64,000 bases of DNA from Paraconiothyrium sp. Pb-2020 (Eukaryota > Ascomycota > Dothideomycetes > Pleosporales > Didymosphaeriaceae): the NCBI GenBank assembly GCA_022419385.1, contig JAJUBI010000006.1:2914001-2978000 (forward strand), read 5' to 3'. This document shows positions 46,504 to 56,325 of the stretch, piece after piece; position 1 is the first letter of the stretch; every line of letters starts with the position of its first letter. The position numbers and the translations under genes were made by a program. The notes beneath the pieces were generated by a model. The model had not been told where the DNA came from. It searched no databases and saw only the letters and a program-made list of their open reading frames with translations.

Positions 46504-46517
46504 CGGGCACCCTCCCG
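46504..46517. promoter_or_regulatory. CGG-N8-CCG site 3, aldolase/P5C dehydrogenase promoter
   Basis: The sequence is CGG gcaccctc CCG, outside the duplication and 221 bp upstream of the P5C dehydrogenase ATG. Confidence 0.6.
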
Positions 46518-46737
46518 ATCACGCACGGTGCGTGCATGCGTGCATGCCGTTGAATGAGGGGTCGCGTTGTTTGTGCGTCGTTGCGAGTATCCTAACCGGC
46601 TCTACCGTAGCTCTGATGGCGTCGGTTTCCAACGGAACGCGCTGCGACTTCGGCTCGCAGAGGATTTGCTGGCCAACAATGAAATACTTCAATGGCTCTG
46701 CGCTGCTCACAATGCTCCACCACTATACCCATACATC

Positions 46738-48524
46738 ATGTCTACCTCTCTTCTGCGATTGAGGCCCGTTGCCGCCCGGAACGCTGCTCTGCGTCTCCGC
46801 CCCTCCACCCAGATTCGCACAAAGACGACCAATGTCACGGTCCCATTCCAGCTTCCTCCGGAACGCAATGAGCCCAACCCAGACTACGAGAAGGGCTCTC
46901 CCGAACGCGCTGAGATTGAAAAGGCCTTGAAGGAGCTCCAGGCTCAAATTCCCGTCAAGTCCAACGTCTTTATCAACGGTGTCGCACAACAGTCGAGCAA
47001 GTCATGGGACCAGGTCCTGCCCGCAGAGCACAAGACCGTTTTCACCAACAATCCTTTGACTTCAAAGGAGCAAGTTAAGGCTGCCATCGACGCTGCGCTC
47101 AAGGCGAAGAAGTCATGGCAAGACACTCCCTTCGTGGATCGTGCCGCCATCTTCATCAAGGCTGCAGAGCTCGTCTCCAAGAAGTACCGCTACAAGCTTA
47201 TCGCCGCCACCATGCTCGGCCAGGGCAAGAACATCTGGCAAGGTGAGGTCGATGCCGCCGCTGAGCTGGCTGACTTCTTCCGCCTCAACACCAACTACGC
47301 CGCCGAACTGCTTGCAAGGCAGCCCTACCGCACAACCGACGGTATGTGGTCTCGCATGGACTACCGACCGCTGGAAGGCTTCGTCTACGCTGTCTCGCCC
47401 TTCAACTTCACTGCCATTGGCGGCAATCTGATCTCTGGACCTGCTATCATGGGTAACGTCGTGCTCTGGAAGCCTTCGCCCTCCAACGTCTACGCTAGTC
47501 AGATCGTGTACGAAATCCTCCTCGAGGCTGGTCTTCCTCCGGATGTCATCCAGTTCATCCCCGGTGACCCAGTGGAGATCAACGACGTTATCTTGAATCA
47601 CCGCGAATTCGCTGGTCTCGGCTTCGTCGGCTCTTCAGACGTCTTCCGCCAACTCCAGGCCAAGGTCGGTCAGGAAACTGGCAAGCACACTTACCGCGAA
47701 TACCCTCGTCTCGTTGGTGAGACCTCAGGCAAGAACTTTACCCTCATTCACCCGTCGGCAGACATCCCTTCTGCCGTCAAGCACACCGTCCGCGGCTCCT
47801 TCGAGTACCAGGGCCAGAAGTGCTCTGCCACATCTCGCCTCTACCTCCCTGAATCCCGATCCAAGGAGTTCCTCGACGCTTTCCTCGCTGATGTGAAGAC
47901 CATCACCCAGGGCAACCCGCACAAGGATCTTGCCGCCTTCATGGGCCCGGTGATTCACCGCGGGTCCTTCGAGAAGATCAAGGCCGTCATCGATGAAAGC
48001 AACAAGGACTCCTCGCTCAAGCTTGTCGCTGGTGGAACGTACGACGATTCGGAAGGCTTCTACGTCAAGCCCACCGTCTACCTCGCTGACTCGCCCGACC
48101 ACAAGCTCTTCAACTACGAGATCTTCGGTCCCGTCCTCGCCATCCACGTCTACCCCGACGCGCAGTGGCCTTCCATTCTCGAGAAGGTCGACCAGGCTGG
48201 CGGTGGCTTCGCGCTTACTGGTGCCATCTTCGCTAACTCGCGCACTGCCCTTCGTGAGGCCGAGGATGCTCTCCGCTATTCGGCAGGAAACTTATACCTC
48301 AGTAAGTCATTCGCTCACTTATTCTCCAGACAGATTTTTAATATTCAACAGACTGTAAGACGACCGCCGCACTCATCGGCCAGCAGAGTTTCGGTGGCAG
48401 CAGGGCGTCAGGTACCAACGACAAGGCGGGCAGCCCCAACACGCTCCTCCGCTTCACGACTCCCCGCCTCATCAAGGAGGAGTTCTTCCCCCAGACCGAT
48501 TTCTGGTATCCGTCTAACAAATAA
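46738..48524 (+). CDS. Delta-1-pyrroline-5-carboxylate dehydrogenase, mitochondrial
   Basis: The enzyme oxidises P5C (as glutamate semialdehyde) to glutamate with NAD+ in the mitochondrial matrix; the animal enzyme also accepts 3-hydroxy-P5C. Exons are 46738-48301 and 48352-48524 (50-nt intron), giving 578 residues, close to yeast Put2 and Aspergillus PrnC. The N terminus, rich in Arg, Leu and Ser, is a good presequence. Aldehyde dehydrogenase landmarks are V-S-P-F-N-F-T-A-I-G-G-N-L, G-F-V-G-S-S-D-V-F, the general-base Glu in L-V-G-E-T-S-G-K-N-F and the catalytic Cys in Y-Q-G-Q-K-C-S-A-T-S-R. The end block I-G-Q-Q-S-F-G-G-S-R-A-S-G-T-N-D-K lies across the intron. The frame is open further upstream to 46567, but the ATG at 46738 gives the mitochondrial leader. 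Confidence 0.96.
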
Positions 48525-49515
48525 GCGCTTCCAAGTAATGGCTATGCGATATGTTTTCCATTAGATTAGATTACCACTGTATGCGGATGATGCATTTGGG
48601 GCGTTCTTCCTCTTCTCCTTCAGACTGGCATATTACTGCTGAAGCTGGGCGCTGGTTTTCCTGGGTATGACCAAAAGCTCGACGACTCTGTAGACTACTT
48701 ATCATAATTTGATACCTCACGTGAAAGATTAACTTGACTCGAACAGTGTTTGATAAAACGTAGCGACTCGTACGGTGTTTGATGAAACTTTGTGATGTGA
48801 TGTTCCCATTTGACCGGCTTCCGATGCTTCGGATGGCCCACAAGTGCGCAGCTCTTCTCCTTTTATGACAGAAAAAAATTCGCTGACCAGGTTGTGCTTG
48901 ACGGTGATCAGGCTGCTAATGCACGAGCGGAACCACTCCGCTTGGCATAATGCACGATTGTGCTCAAAAGGACCGAGTGGAAACGTTTAAATGGTGATGA
49001 GTGTGATGCGAGGAAACACACCGCAGCTCTGTGATCTGCTTTAAGTAAGTGATCAGACATGAAACAGTTGCGAACATCTGATGTTCGTTTGCAAGTCAGG
49101 AAGGCCCTTGATGTTTCGTCTTAGCCAAGACCTGAATGGAGATTAGCGAAGGAGCTATGACGCCCCGCAGGGATGTAGCGCCGGTGACGTCCGTTACGCA
49201 AGCCATTGGAAATGCGGTACTTGCGATCCATCAGGGCAGTGGCTCCTGAAAAGCTCGACGCCTGCACCGACAATGGGAACGGCCTGTGGGTAGGCCTTTC
49301 ATCGCTCTCTTCGTACATTCGATTGCTGTGTTATTACTTTTCTTCGCACCACCGTTCCAGTCCGCCGACCCGCCCGCCTACAGCTGATTCGAGGCCAGTG
49401 CAAGAGCTGCTTTTCCCTCAGCCAACGTTCGCTCAGCACCCATTATTCTGCTCCTATCTGATCGCTTGACTTATTAGAGTGCATTCCAGCGTAGTAGACC
49501 GCTTCTACTCCAGTC
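48525..49515. other. Intergenic region at the cluster edge
   Basis: About 1 kb without a supported gene and without any CGG-N8-CCG that I could find, in contrast to the cluster promoters. A tandem-like pair of gactcg...cgtttgat(g)aaa phrases occurs at about 48736-48790. Confidence 0.5.
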
Positions 49516-51311
49516 ATGACTCGCGGAAGCTCGCCATCTAGGTCCGACAGCCTGCCCCGATCCAGGAGCTTGTCGCGCCTCGCTGGCGCTAAAGGCTACC
49601 TCCCTCTGGCCGGCGAGGGCTCGCCTGCTACCTTGTCTACGCGCAGTGGACAGCTGCAAAGCCTCATCTCACACGGTACAAGACGGCCTTCCACGTTGCG
49701 GAGCACCCGATCGGGGAAAGAACGACGCGGGAGTGTTTCCAGCGACGAAGCAGATCTTGAAGAATTCAAGCACAGCCTCATGGCTCAGGATCTTGCCTCC
49801 GAGCGTAGGGCCAGCATCGGCGCGCACGCTCTACATACGCCGCAGATGCGAAGCATGAGGTTAATTGGCAACTCAAACCCGCGGTACAAATGGGAGCGAT
49901 ACTTCAAGACGGAGGACGAGCTCAAGCAGTACAAGAACAAGAAGGTACGGCAGTACTACGAGCGCAACAACTATCTCATACAGAATTACGACTACATCGA
50001 CCGCCTTCTCGACTCGTCGCTTCCACACCATCTGATCCAAGAGTACAGCAACCTGGAGTCTGGCAATGTTAACATCCCGACAACCATTACCGAAGAATCG
50101 CCGTCCTCTTCTTCGACGCCCGCCGCACATACACCCGCCAGCTACAGCGACATCAGTACAAACCCGACCAGTGCGAGCACACAGACTACCCAGACTAGTA
50201 ACGCCTTGCAAGTGAAATTGAAGCGGACGCCAAAGAATCTGTACAAAGTGCCCTCGGCAGACGAGAATACACCTCTGTTGCGGTCGGACACATATGATGA
50301 GGAGGAAGACATCGAATCGCTCGGCAAGAGCATGCCGGATTGGGTTCCTGAGGAAGACGAAGACACAGAGAGTCCCATCGTGAAGGTTGCCCTCTATGTC
50401 AATCTCATCGCAAACGCCGTTCTCCTCATTCTCAAGATTATCGTGACGGTCATGACCTCCTCGCTCTCCGTCGTGGCCTCTCTAGTTGACGCAGCACTCG
50501 ACTTCCTCTCCACAGCCATTGTATGGGTCACCAGTTGGATTATCGCACGACCGCAGGATAAATACTCGTATCCGGTTGGACGCCGCCGTCTCGAGCCAAT
50601 TGGAGTCCTCGTATTTAGCGTCATCATGATAACGTCGTTCTTCCAGGTCCTCATCGAGGCTTTTTCTAGACTAACTGGCGATGACCGAACCGTCGTGGAG
50701 CTCAGTGTCCCCGCCATCGCTATAATGGCGTCAACCGTTGTCGTTAAAGGCGGCTGCTGGCTCTGGTGCCGCCTCATCCGTAACTCCTCGGTGCAAGCCC
50801 TAGCGCAAGACGCTGAGACCGATGTCGTCTTTAACTTGTTCAGTATCCTGTTTCCTCTGGTAGGTTTTTACGCGAAAATCTGGTGGCTAGATCCTCTGGG
50901 TGGTCTTCTCCTCTCCCTCTTCGTTATTTTCAATTGGTCGCGCACGTCAGCGACACACATCCGCAATCTCACCGGTGCTGCTGCAACCGCGGACGAGAGA
51001 AACATCTTGCTGTATTTGACAATGCGATTTGCGAAGACAGTTAAGCAGATTCAAGGGCTGTCTGCATACCATGCGGGCGACAAGTTGAACGTTGAAGTGG
51101 ACATTGTGGTTGATGAGAATATCAGCCTGAGAGATAGTCATGATCTTGGAGAGTCATTGCAGTATGTGCTTGGTAAGTGGCGCACCCACTCTTGCGATGA
51201 ATAAGACGAAGCTAATCATGAACAGAGAGCGTCCCATATGTCGACCGGGCGTTTGTACATATCGATTACGCGGGGTACAACTTGCCGACACACATGTCGC
51301 AGCAGGAATAG
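49516..51311 (+). CDS. Cation diffusion facilitator, Mn-type (first paralogue)
   Basis: This is a proton-driven exporter of divalent metal into an organelle or out of the cell. Exons are 49516-51172 and 51226-51311 (53-nt intron), giving 580 residues. The first about 290 residues are cytosolic, Ser/Arg-rich at the start, with K-K-V-R-Q-Y-Y-E-R-N-N (a family-specific pre-membrane motif) and an acidic stretch before helix 1. Metal-site motifs are D-x-x-x-D in helix 2 (V-D-A-A-L-D-F) and again in helix 5 (D-A-E-T-D). The DxxxD/DxxxD pair is typical of the manganese branch rather than the zinc branch, which uses His. G-R-R-R-L-E-P-I-G precedes helix 3. The C-terminal domain has Y-H-A-G-D and V-D-R-A-F-V-H-I-D-Y. 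A second paralogue lies at 54.7-56.1 kb on the other strand. Confidence 0.93.
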
Positions 51312-51885
51312 AGAACGGGATAGGAACAGAAAAATTCTATAGAAGGAGGGGCCAATATGTAACATTAATGCTAAACAATCACAAAGTGGTCCTGTCGGGG
51401 TGCCGATTTATTGTACAGATAACGGGTCGGCTCCGGACAAAATCCAGCTGGAGGCAATTGATGGCATAGACCACCTGACAGGGATCATACTTGCGGCTCT
51501 TATCTTCTTTTCTATACAATGCAGGATTCTTCCAAGATCTGGGGTCCTCTCTACCAAATTAACTCGCACGTGAGGGCGATCCCCCTCCTCGAGTCGCGCT
51601 AACACTCGGAGGAAGGTCCTCATAGGGCAACCCGAGCCAGGAACATTTGAACCGAGTAACATCAGCTCATCGCCCAGGCGCGACGTTACGGTAGGAATGT
51701 GACATGGCTTTGTCAGTAGTCTACCTGACTCTGTAGGCTAGTCTATGAATGACGGAGATCAGCTATCGGTCGCTTCGGTAATCTTCTACCGAACTGCTAA
51801 TTCTTTTGGAAGGGTGGGATTCACGCTTCATAAGACGCTCAACGCCCTATAGCAACGATGAATAGGGCCTCGTGACATCGTCAAC
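51312..51885. other. Intergenic region
   Basis: The 3' flank of the cation transporter and promoter of the fucosidase, with no supported frame. Confidence 0.5.
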
Positions 51886-54308
51886 ATGGGCAATACGTAC
51901 CTTTGGATACTTGCGTTTGCATTGTGCGCCAGCCACGGCGCTATCGCTCGTTCAACGTCTCTTAACCTAGACCCCTTCTTCAACAACCAAGCGTTCAGCA
52001 CTTACCCTGGAGAATCCGCGTTCGACGGCCTGGCTCAATCGTACCCGGCTACAGCATCAAATTATGCAGGCAATGAAACATTCGTCTCAAGTTCTGGTAT
52101 TGAGTACACGGCGCCCGGCTATCGTGGGGCTTCGACACCAGATAATGTCATATGCGCAGGGCAGACAATCACTCTGGAGAAACCAAGGAGGGCGTTTGCA
52201 CTGTCAGTGCTACATTCGAGCGATGTAAGGAAGAAGACTATACTAGGGAATATTACCTTCACGTATAGTGATAATACAACGTAAGAAGTAGATAACATCC
52301 GCCATATTTTGCTCGAACGGGCTTGATTGCTAACGGAGCTGGATCAAGGTCCATAGCAGAATTACGAAGCGAGCCCTGGTGGTCATTTCTAGCCATCAAC
52401 AAGGGCGAGATCGTCTACGACAAGTTCTACACGAACAATGCTACGAACTTCAACAGCAGCCATATTTTCGAGCTCGAAGCTACGCTGGTTCCTGGTAAGG
52501 AATTATCGGCCATCACCCTGCCCAATACGACCAATGCTACTACCGGACGGATCCATGTGTTTGCTGCTTCGTTATGGGAGAATGCAAATGAAGAAAGTGT
52601 AGACGTGCAGAGTGTGAAGCCAACGCAGAAGTGGATTAACGATGGGCACACGAGGAGTCAAGTTGTCGAAGTGACTGTGAACAACGCAGGGACGGAATGT
52701 GTGCACGGTGAGGGACTGGTAGTATCAATCAACGGCACAGACGTGGAAACCGTAAAAGCTGGATGCATCAAGCGACTTTGTCCGGGAGATCAAAAGAGCG
52801 TAACAGTCTCTGTAACAGGATCCGGGGAATGCGCCGCCGACTTATACATCACGTATCAAAACATCACCACAACCCGCACCTTCAACAACCTGTCCTTCGG
52901 CCTAACGAATTGGACCGACACCACGTCGGACCTCGCTCGCCATGAATCTCCTCAGTGGTTCGACGACGCAAAGTTCGGCATCTTCATTCACTGGGGTCCC
53001 TACTCCGTTCCCGCCTGGGGCAACTCCACGCCCTATGAGTCCTACGCAGAGTGGTTCTGGTGGTACACCACACATCCCGAAGGCGACAAATCTGGGTTCA
53101 GGGACTACCGCCTGCGCACATACGGTCCGGACCTCAACTACGACGACTTCTTCGCCAACTTTACCGCGGCTAAGTACGAGCCGAGGGACTGGGTTGATCT
53201 GATCGCGGATGCGGGAGCCAAGTATTTTGTGATTACAACAAAGCATCACGATGGGTTTGCACTGTTCGATGCTGGTAACACAACAAATCGGTCAAGCTTG
53301 CACTACGGTCCGCGCAGGGATGTCGTCAAGGAGCTCTTCGATGCAGCGAAAACATACCAGCCGAACCTCAAGCGCGGAACATACTTCTCCTTGCCAGAGT
53401 GGTTCAACCCGTCCTGGGGTAAGTACGGCTTCGCGCAGTACGGGCCCGAGAACCCAGGCGGGACCACGCATCCAGGCATCATCGCGAGAAATCCGTTTAC
53501 CAACAAGACGGAGCCGTATACGGGGTACATTCCAGTCGAAGATTTCATTCAAGATGTCATGGTTCCCCAGATGGATATCCTAGCCTACAACTACGAAACG
53601 GAAATCATGTGGTGCGACGCTGGGGCATCGAACGGGACTGCCGACTTCGCCTACAGATGGTGGAACTGGGCGAGAGAACAAGGTCGAGACGTAGCGATCA
53701 ATTCACGGTGTGGCACCGCTGAGGTGAACGACTTCGATACGCCCGAGTACGCTACCTTCGCGACTGCGCAGAGGAGGAAGTGGGAAAGCAACCAGGGCAT
53801 GGACCCCTTTTCCTACGGCTACAACCGCGCGACACCCGACGAAGAATATATGAACGCCACGACGCTCATCACGACACTCGTTGATATGGTTTCCAAGAAT
53901 GGAAATCTACTCTTGAACATCGGACCGCGCGCGGATGGTTCTATCCCGCAGCCCGAGATCGACGCGCTACGTGAGGCAGGGGCTTGGATTGCGCAGCACG
54001 AAGAAGCGATATTCAACACGACATATTGGTTTCAGAAGGCGGAGGTTAGGGACGGGAAGACGAATGTGAGGTTCACGCAGACGGATGATGCGTTGTACAT
54101 CACAAGCCTGGAGCAGCCAAGTGAGAAGCTGGTCGTGCAGGCCCCGGTGCCGATCTTGGAAGGCGACCAGGTCAGCCTGTTGGGGGTAGAAGGAGGTGAG
54201 CAGCTGGAATGGAACTTTGAGGACGGCGTGCTCACGATTTTGTTCGATGAGAGTATAATTGAGGGCGGAAAGCATGCTTGGGTGTTCAAGATTGAGTATC
54301 TGGCTTGA
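51886..54308 (+). CDS. Secreted alpha-L-fucosidase, GH29
   Basis: The enzyme removes alpha-linked L-fucose from glycans and acts outside the cell. Exons are 51886-52280 and 52349-54308 (68-nt intron, acceptor atcaag), giving 784 residues. Residues 1 to about 21 form a signal peptide (hydrophobic L-W-I-L-A-F-A-L-C-A-S). A beta-rich N-terminal region of about 300 residues precedes the GH29 barrel, which opens W-F-D-D-A-K-F-G-I-F-I-H-W-G-P-Y. Family landmarks are A-K-Y-F-V-I-T-T-K-H-H-D-G-F-A, W-C-D-A-G (the Asp is the expected nucleophile) and N-G-N-L-L-L-N-I-G-P. Many N-x-S/T sites in the first half suggest heavy N-glycosylation. A C-terminal beta domain ends the protein. It is flanked by two manganese-type cation transporters but no functional link is obvious. 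It may act on plant xyloglucan or pectin. Confidence 0.94.
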
Positions 54309-54697
54309 GTCGTAGGGGAATAGCTTTGAAGAGTAAAGACAATGAGAAAGATGCACAACCTGTAGCCCTTGCTGATATCATGTAGCTCATCACGAGCCAG
54401 CTGATCCGGATGACGTTGCTATCACGTTTGCACTGCATTCAACGTTCACAACTCTTGGACAGCTGTAATTTGTTGGAAACATTTCAATTATTAGGAAACA
54501 GTAGGTAAGAACCTCCGTATGCAAAAGCAGGTCCGCACTGAAACTAGCAAGTACACCAAAACGCCCTCAAAATGCCAACCCACGCAATGCTCCCATCCAG
54601 AACAGAAAATAATCAAAAAAGCCAGTTACTCATCGAGTATGGCGCAGCAAAACATGCAGAAAAATTCAAAAATCAAAAATCGAGCAGTCTGGGGCCA
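54309..54697. other. Convergent spacer
   Basis: The 3' flanks of the fucosidase (rightward) and the second cation transporter (leftward). AT-rich, with no gene. Confidence 0.55.
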
Positions 54698-56077
54698 TTA
54701 CTCATTCTCCGCCGCGTGTCCGGCCGGTCCCTCAGACGTATAATCCATCGTCACAAACGCACGATCCACCTCTTTCAGTCCCTCGGCACAATACTGTAGC
54801 GTCTCAGCGATATCATGACACTTTTTCAGGGGCGCCTTGGGATCCATCAAAACATCCATCTCAACCCACACACCGTCGCCCGCATGGTAGCACTTGATGC
54901 TCTTATAGCCTTGTACGAGCGGTGCAAAGCGCCACGCCATGAACATCATCTTTCTCGCAGTGCGGTCGTCGGCGGCTTCTCCGGAGAGGCGTGTTACGTT
55001 TTCGAGCATGGTGCCGGCCCAGTCGTAGATGATGAAGAGGGAGAGTATGGTTGCGCCAACGGGATCGAGCCACCAGACGTCTAGCTGGGATCCGATGAGC
55101 GGGAAAGCGAGGGAGAGTGTGTTGAAGTAAACGTCTGTTTTACAGTCCTGAGCAAGGGCTTGGACTTGGGTTGTTTTGATTCGCGCGCAGCCAATCCATA
55201 TTGTGCCTTTGACAACGATAGTAGCAACCATGGCACCAATGGCTGCGGGTGGGAGTTCTGCGGTTTTGTGCTCACCGCTTGGGAGCAGTTTCTGTACACT
55301 TTCTTGTAAGATCTGGATGAAGGAGACGATCATGATGATGGAGAAAACGAGGATGCCGATGGGTTCGAGGCGGCGCCGGCCGACAGGGAATTTCTTTCTA
55401 AGGCGGTCGAGTTTCCAGCCGACGAGCCTGTTGGTGGACCAAATGATGAGCGTGCAGAGGAGGTCGAGGGCTGAGTCGACGAGCGAGGCTATCAAGGAGA
55501 GGGAGTTGGACCAGATGGCTGCAATACATTTGGCGGCGAGAAGCAGGATGTTGACGATGACGTTGATGTTGATGGCCCATTTGACATGCCTGGCAGACTT
55601 TCGTCTTCGCTCGCGCTCTTCGTCAGGAAGGAAACACTCGACGCGATCCTCGCTCATGCCCAAAGGACCGCGGTCCTCTGCAACCCCGTCGTGGTCCAAG
55701 TCACGCGGCCCCATACTGTCCAGTACGTCGTCAGCAAGCGTTGAGACGATGGAATCTACTTCAAGCCAGTCGTCTAAACGCGAATTCTGGTCATCGTAGA
55801 ACTTCCGGACCTTTTTGCTGTTGATTTTCTTTAGGTCTTCATCGCTTTTTCTGAACTTCTCGAGCGCGTTGTGGTCAACATCTTCTAGTAGTTGCTTCTT
55901 CAAATCTTTTGCATGCTGGTTGCTTACTGTAGCGTCAACAGCATCGCGGAAACGCTGTCGTGGGGGCGGTGTGTATGGCTGTCCATTTCCGTTCTCCAGG
56001 TCAAAGCGTCGGTATTGCTGCTCATCGCCGCGTCCTGAGGTACTACGGAACAAGTCTGCGCGTCTTGAAGCAACCAT
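54698..56077 (-). CDS. Cation diffusion facilitator, Mn-type (second paralogue)
   Basis: A single exon of 459 residues from the ATG at 56077. The frame is open upstream to 56329 with ATGs, but that extension has no family character. The hydrophilic N terminus carries K-K-V-R-K-F-Y-D-D-Q-N, matching K-K-V-R-Q-Y-Y-E-R-N-N of the first paralogue. Metal motifs are V-D-S-A-L-D-L in helix 2 and D-C-K-T-D in helix 5, again the DxxxD pair of the manganese branch. G-R-R-R-L-E-P-I-G and C-Y-H-A-G-D are conserved, and the cytosolic tail has V-D-R-A-F-V-T-M-D-Y. It lacks the long Ser/Thr-rich region of the first paralogue and has no intron, so it is a diverged relative and not a recent duplicate. Confidence 0.92.
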   Translation of the reverse strand: MVASRRADLFRSTSGRGDEQQYRRFDLENGNGQPYTPPPRQRFRDAVDATVSNQHAKDLKKQLLEDVDHNALEKFRKSDEDLKKINSKKVRKFYDDQNSRLDDWLEVDSIVSTLADDVLDSMGPRDLDHDGVAEDRGPLGMSEDRVECFLPDEERERRRKSARHVKWAININVIVNILLLAAKCIAAIWSNSLSLIASLVDSALDLLCTLIIWSTNRLVGWKLDRLRKKFPVGRRRLEPIGILVFSIIMIVSFIQILQESVQKLLPSGEHKTAELPPAAIGAMVATIVVKGTIWIGCARIKTTQVQALAQDCKTDVYFNTLSLAFPLIGSQLDVWWLDPVGATILSLFIIYDWAGTMLENVTRLSGEAADDRTARKMMFMAWRFAPLVQGYKSIKCYHAGDGVWVEMDVLMDPKAPLKKCHDIAETLQYCAEGLKEVDRAFVTMDYTSEGPAGHAAENE

Positions 56078-56325
56078 GCTGGGAACAATACAAGTCCAAA
56101 ATCGTGAGGTGATACAGGCGGCTGAGTACGAAGTGTGACTGAAGAAAGGGAAAGGAAGGGACGCCTTCCAGAGGAAGACAGGGTGGTGTGGATGCAGGGT
56201 ATGACGATCTGGGGTAGGCGTGCCGATAGCCGTCCGCTTAGAGGTGAGCTTGTTTGAATGAGCCGGAACTTGGCGGGGGCGATGACGTGATGACGTCAAC
56301 GAACGCCTGAACGCGAATCGCGCCA

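Larger units (their letters stand above)
46107..46737. promoter_or_regulatory. Divergent promoter of the aldolase and P5C dehydrogenase
   Basis: A 631-bp bidirectional region. It contains a roughly 100-bp direct duplication (46209-46319 and 46360-46460) and three CGG-N8-CCG palindromes, the most of any promoter in the window. Confidence 0.65.

Noticed and set aside
46144..46537. Minus-strand open frames between the aldolase and P5C dehydrogenase as a small gene
   Set aside because: They arise from the duplicated promoter segment and have no start context or family features.
48302..48351. Read-through of the P5C dehydrogenase frame beyond 48301 as a longer C terminus
   Set aside because: A clean 50-nt intron restores the conserved F-G-G-S-R-A-S-G-T-N-D end, which the read-through frame lacks.
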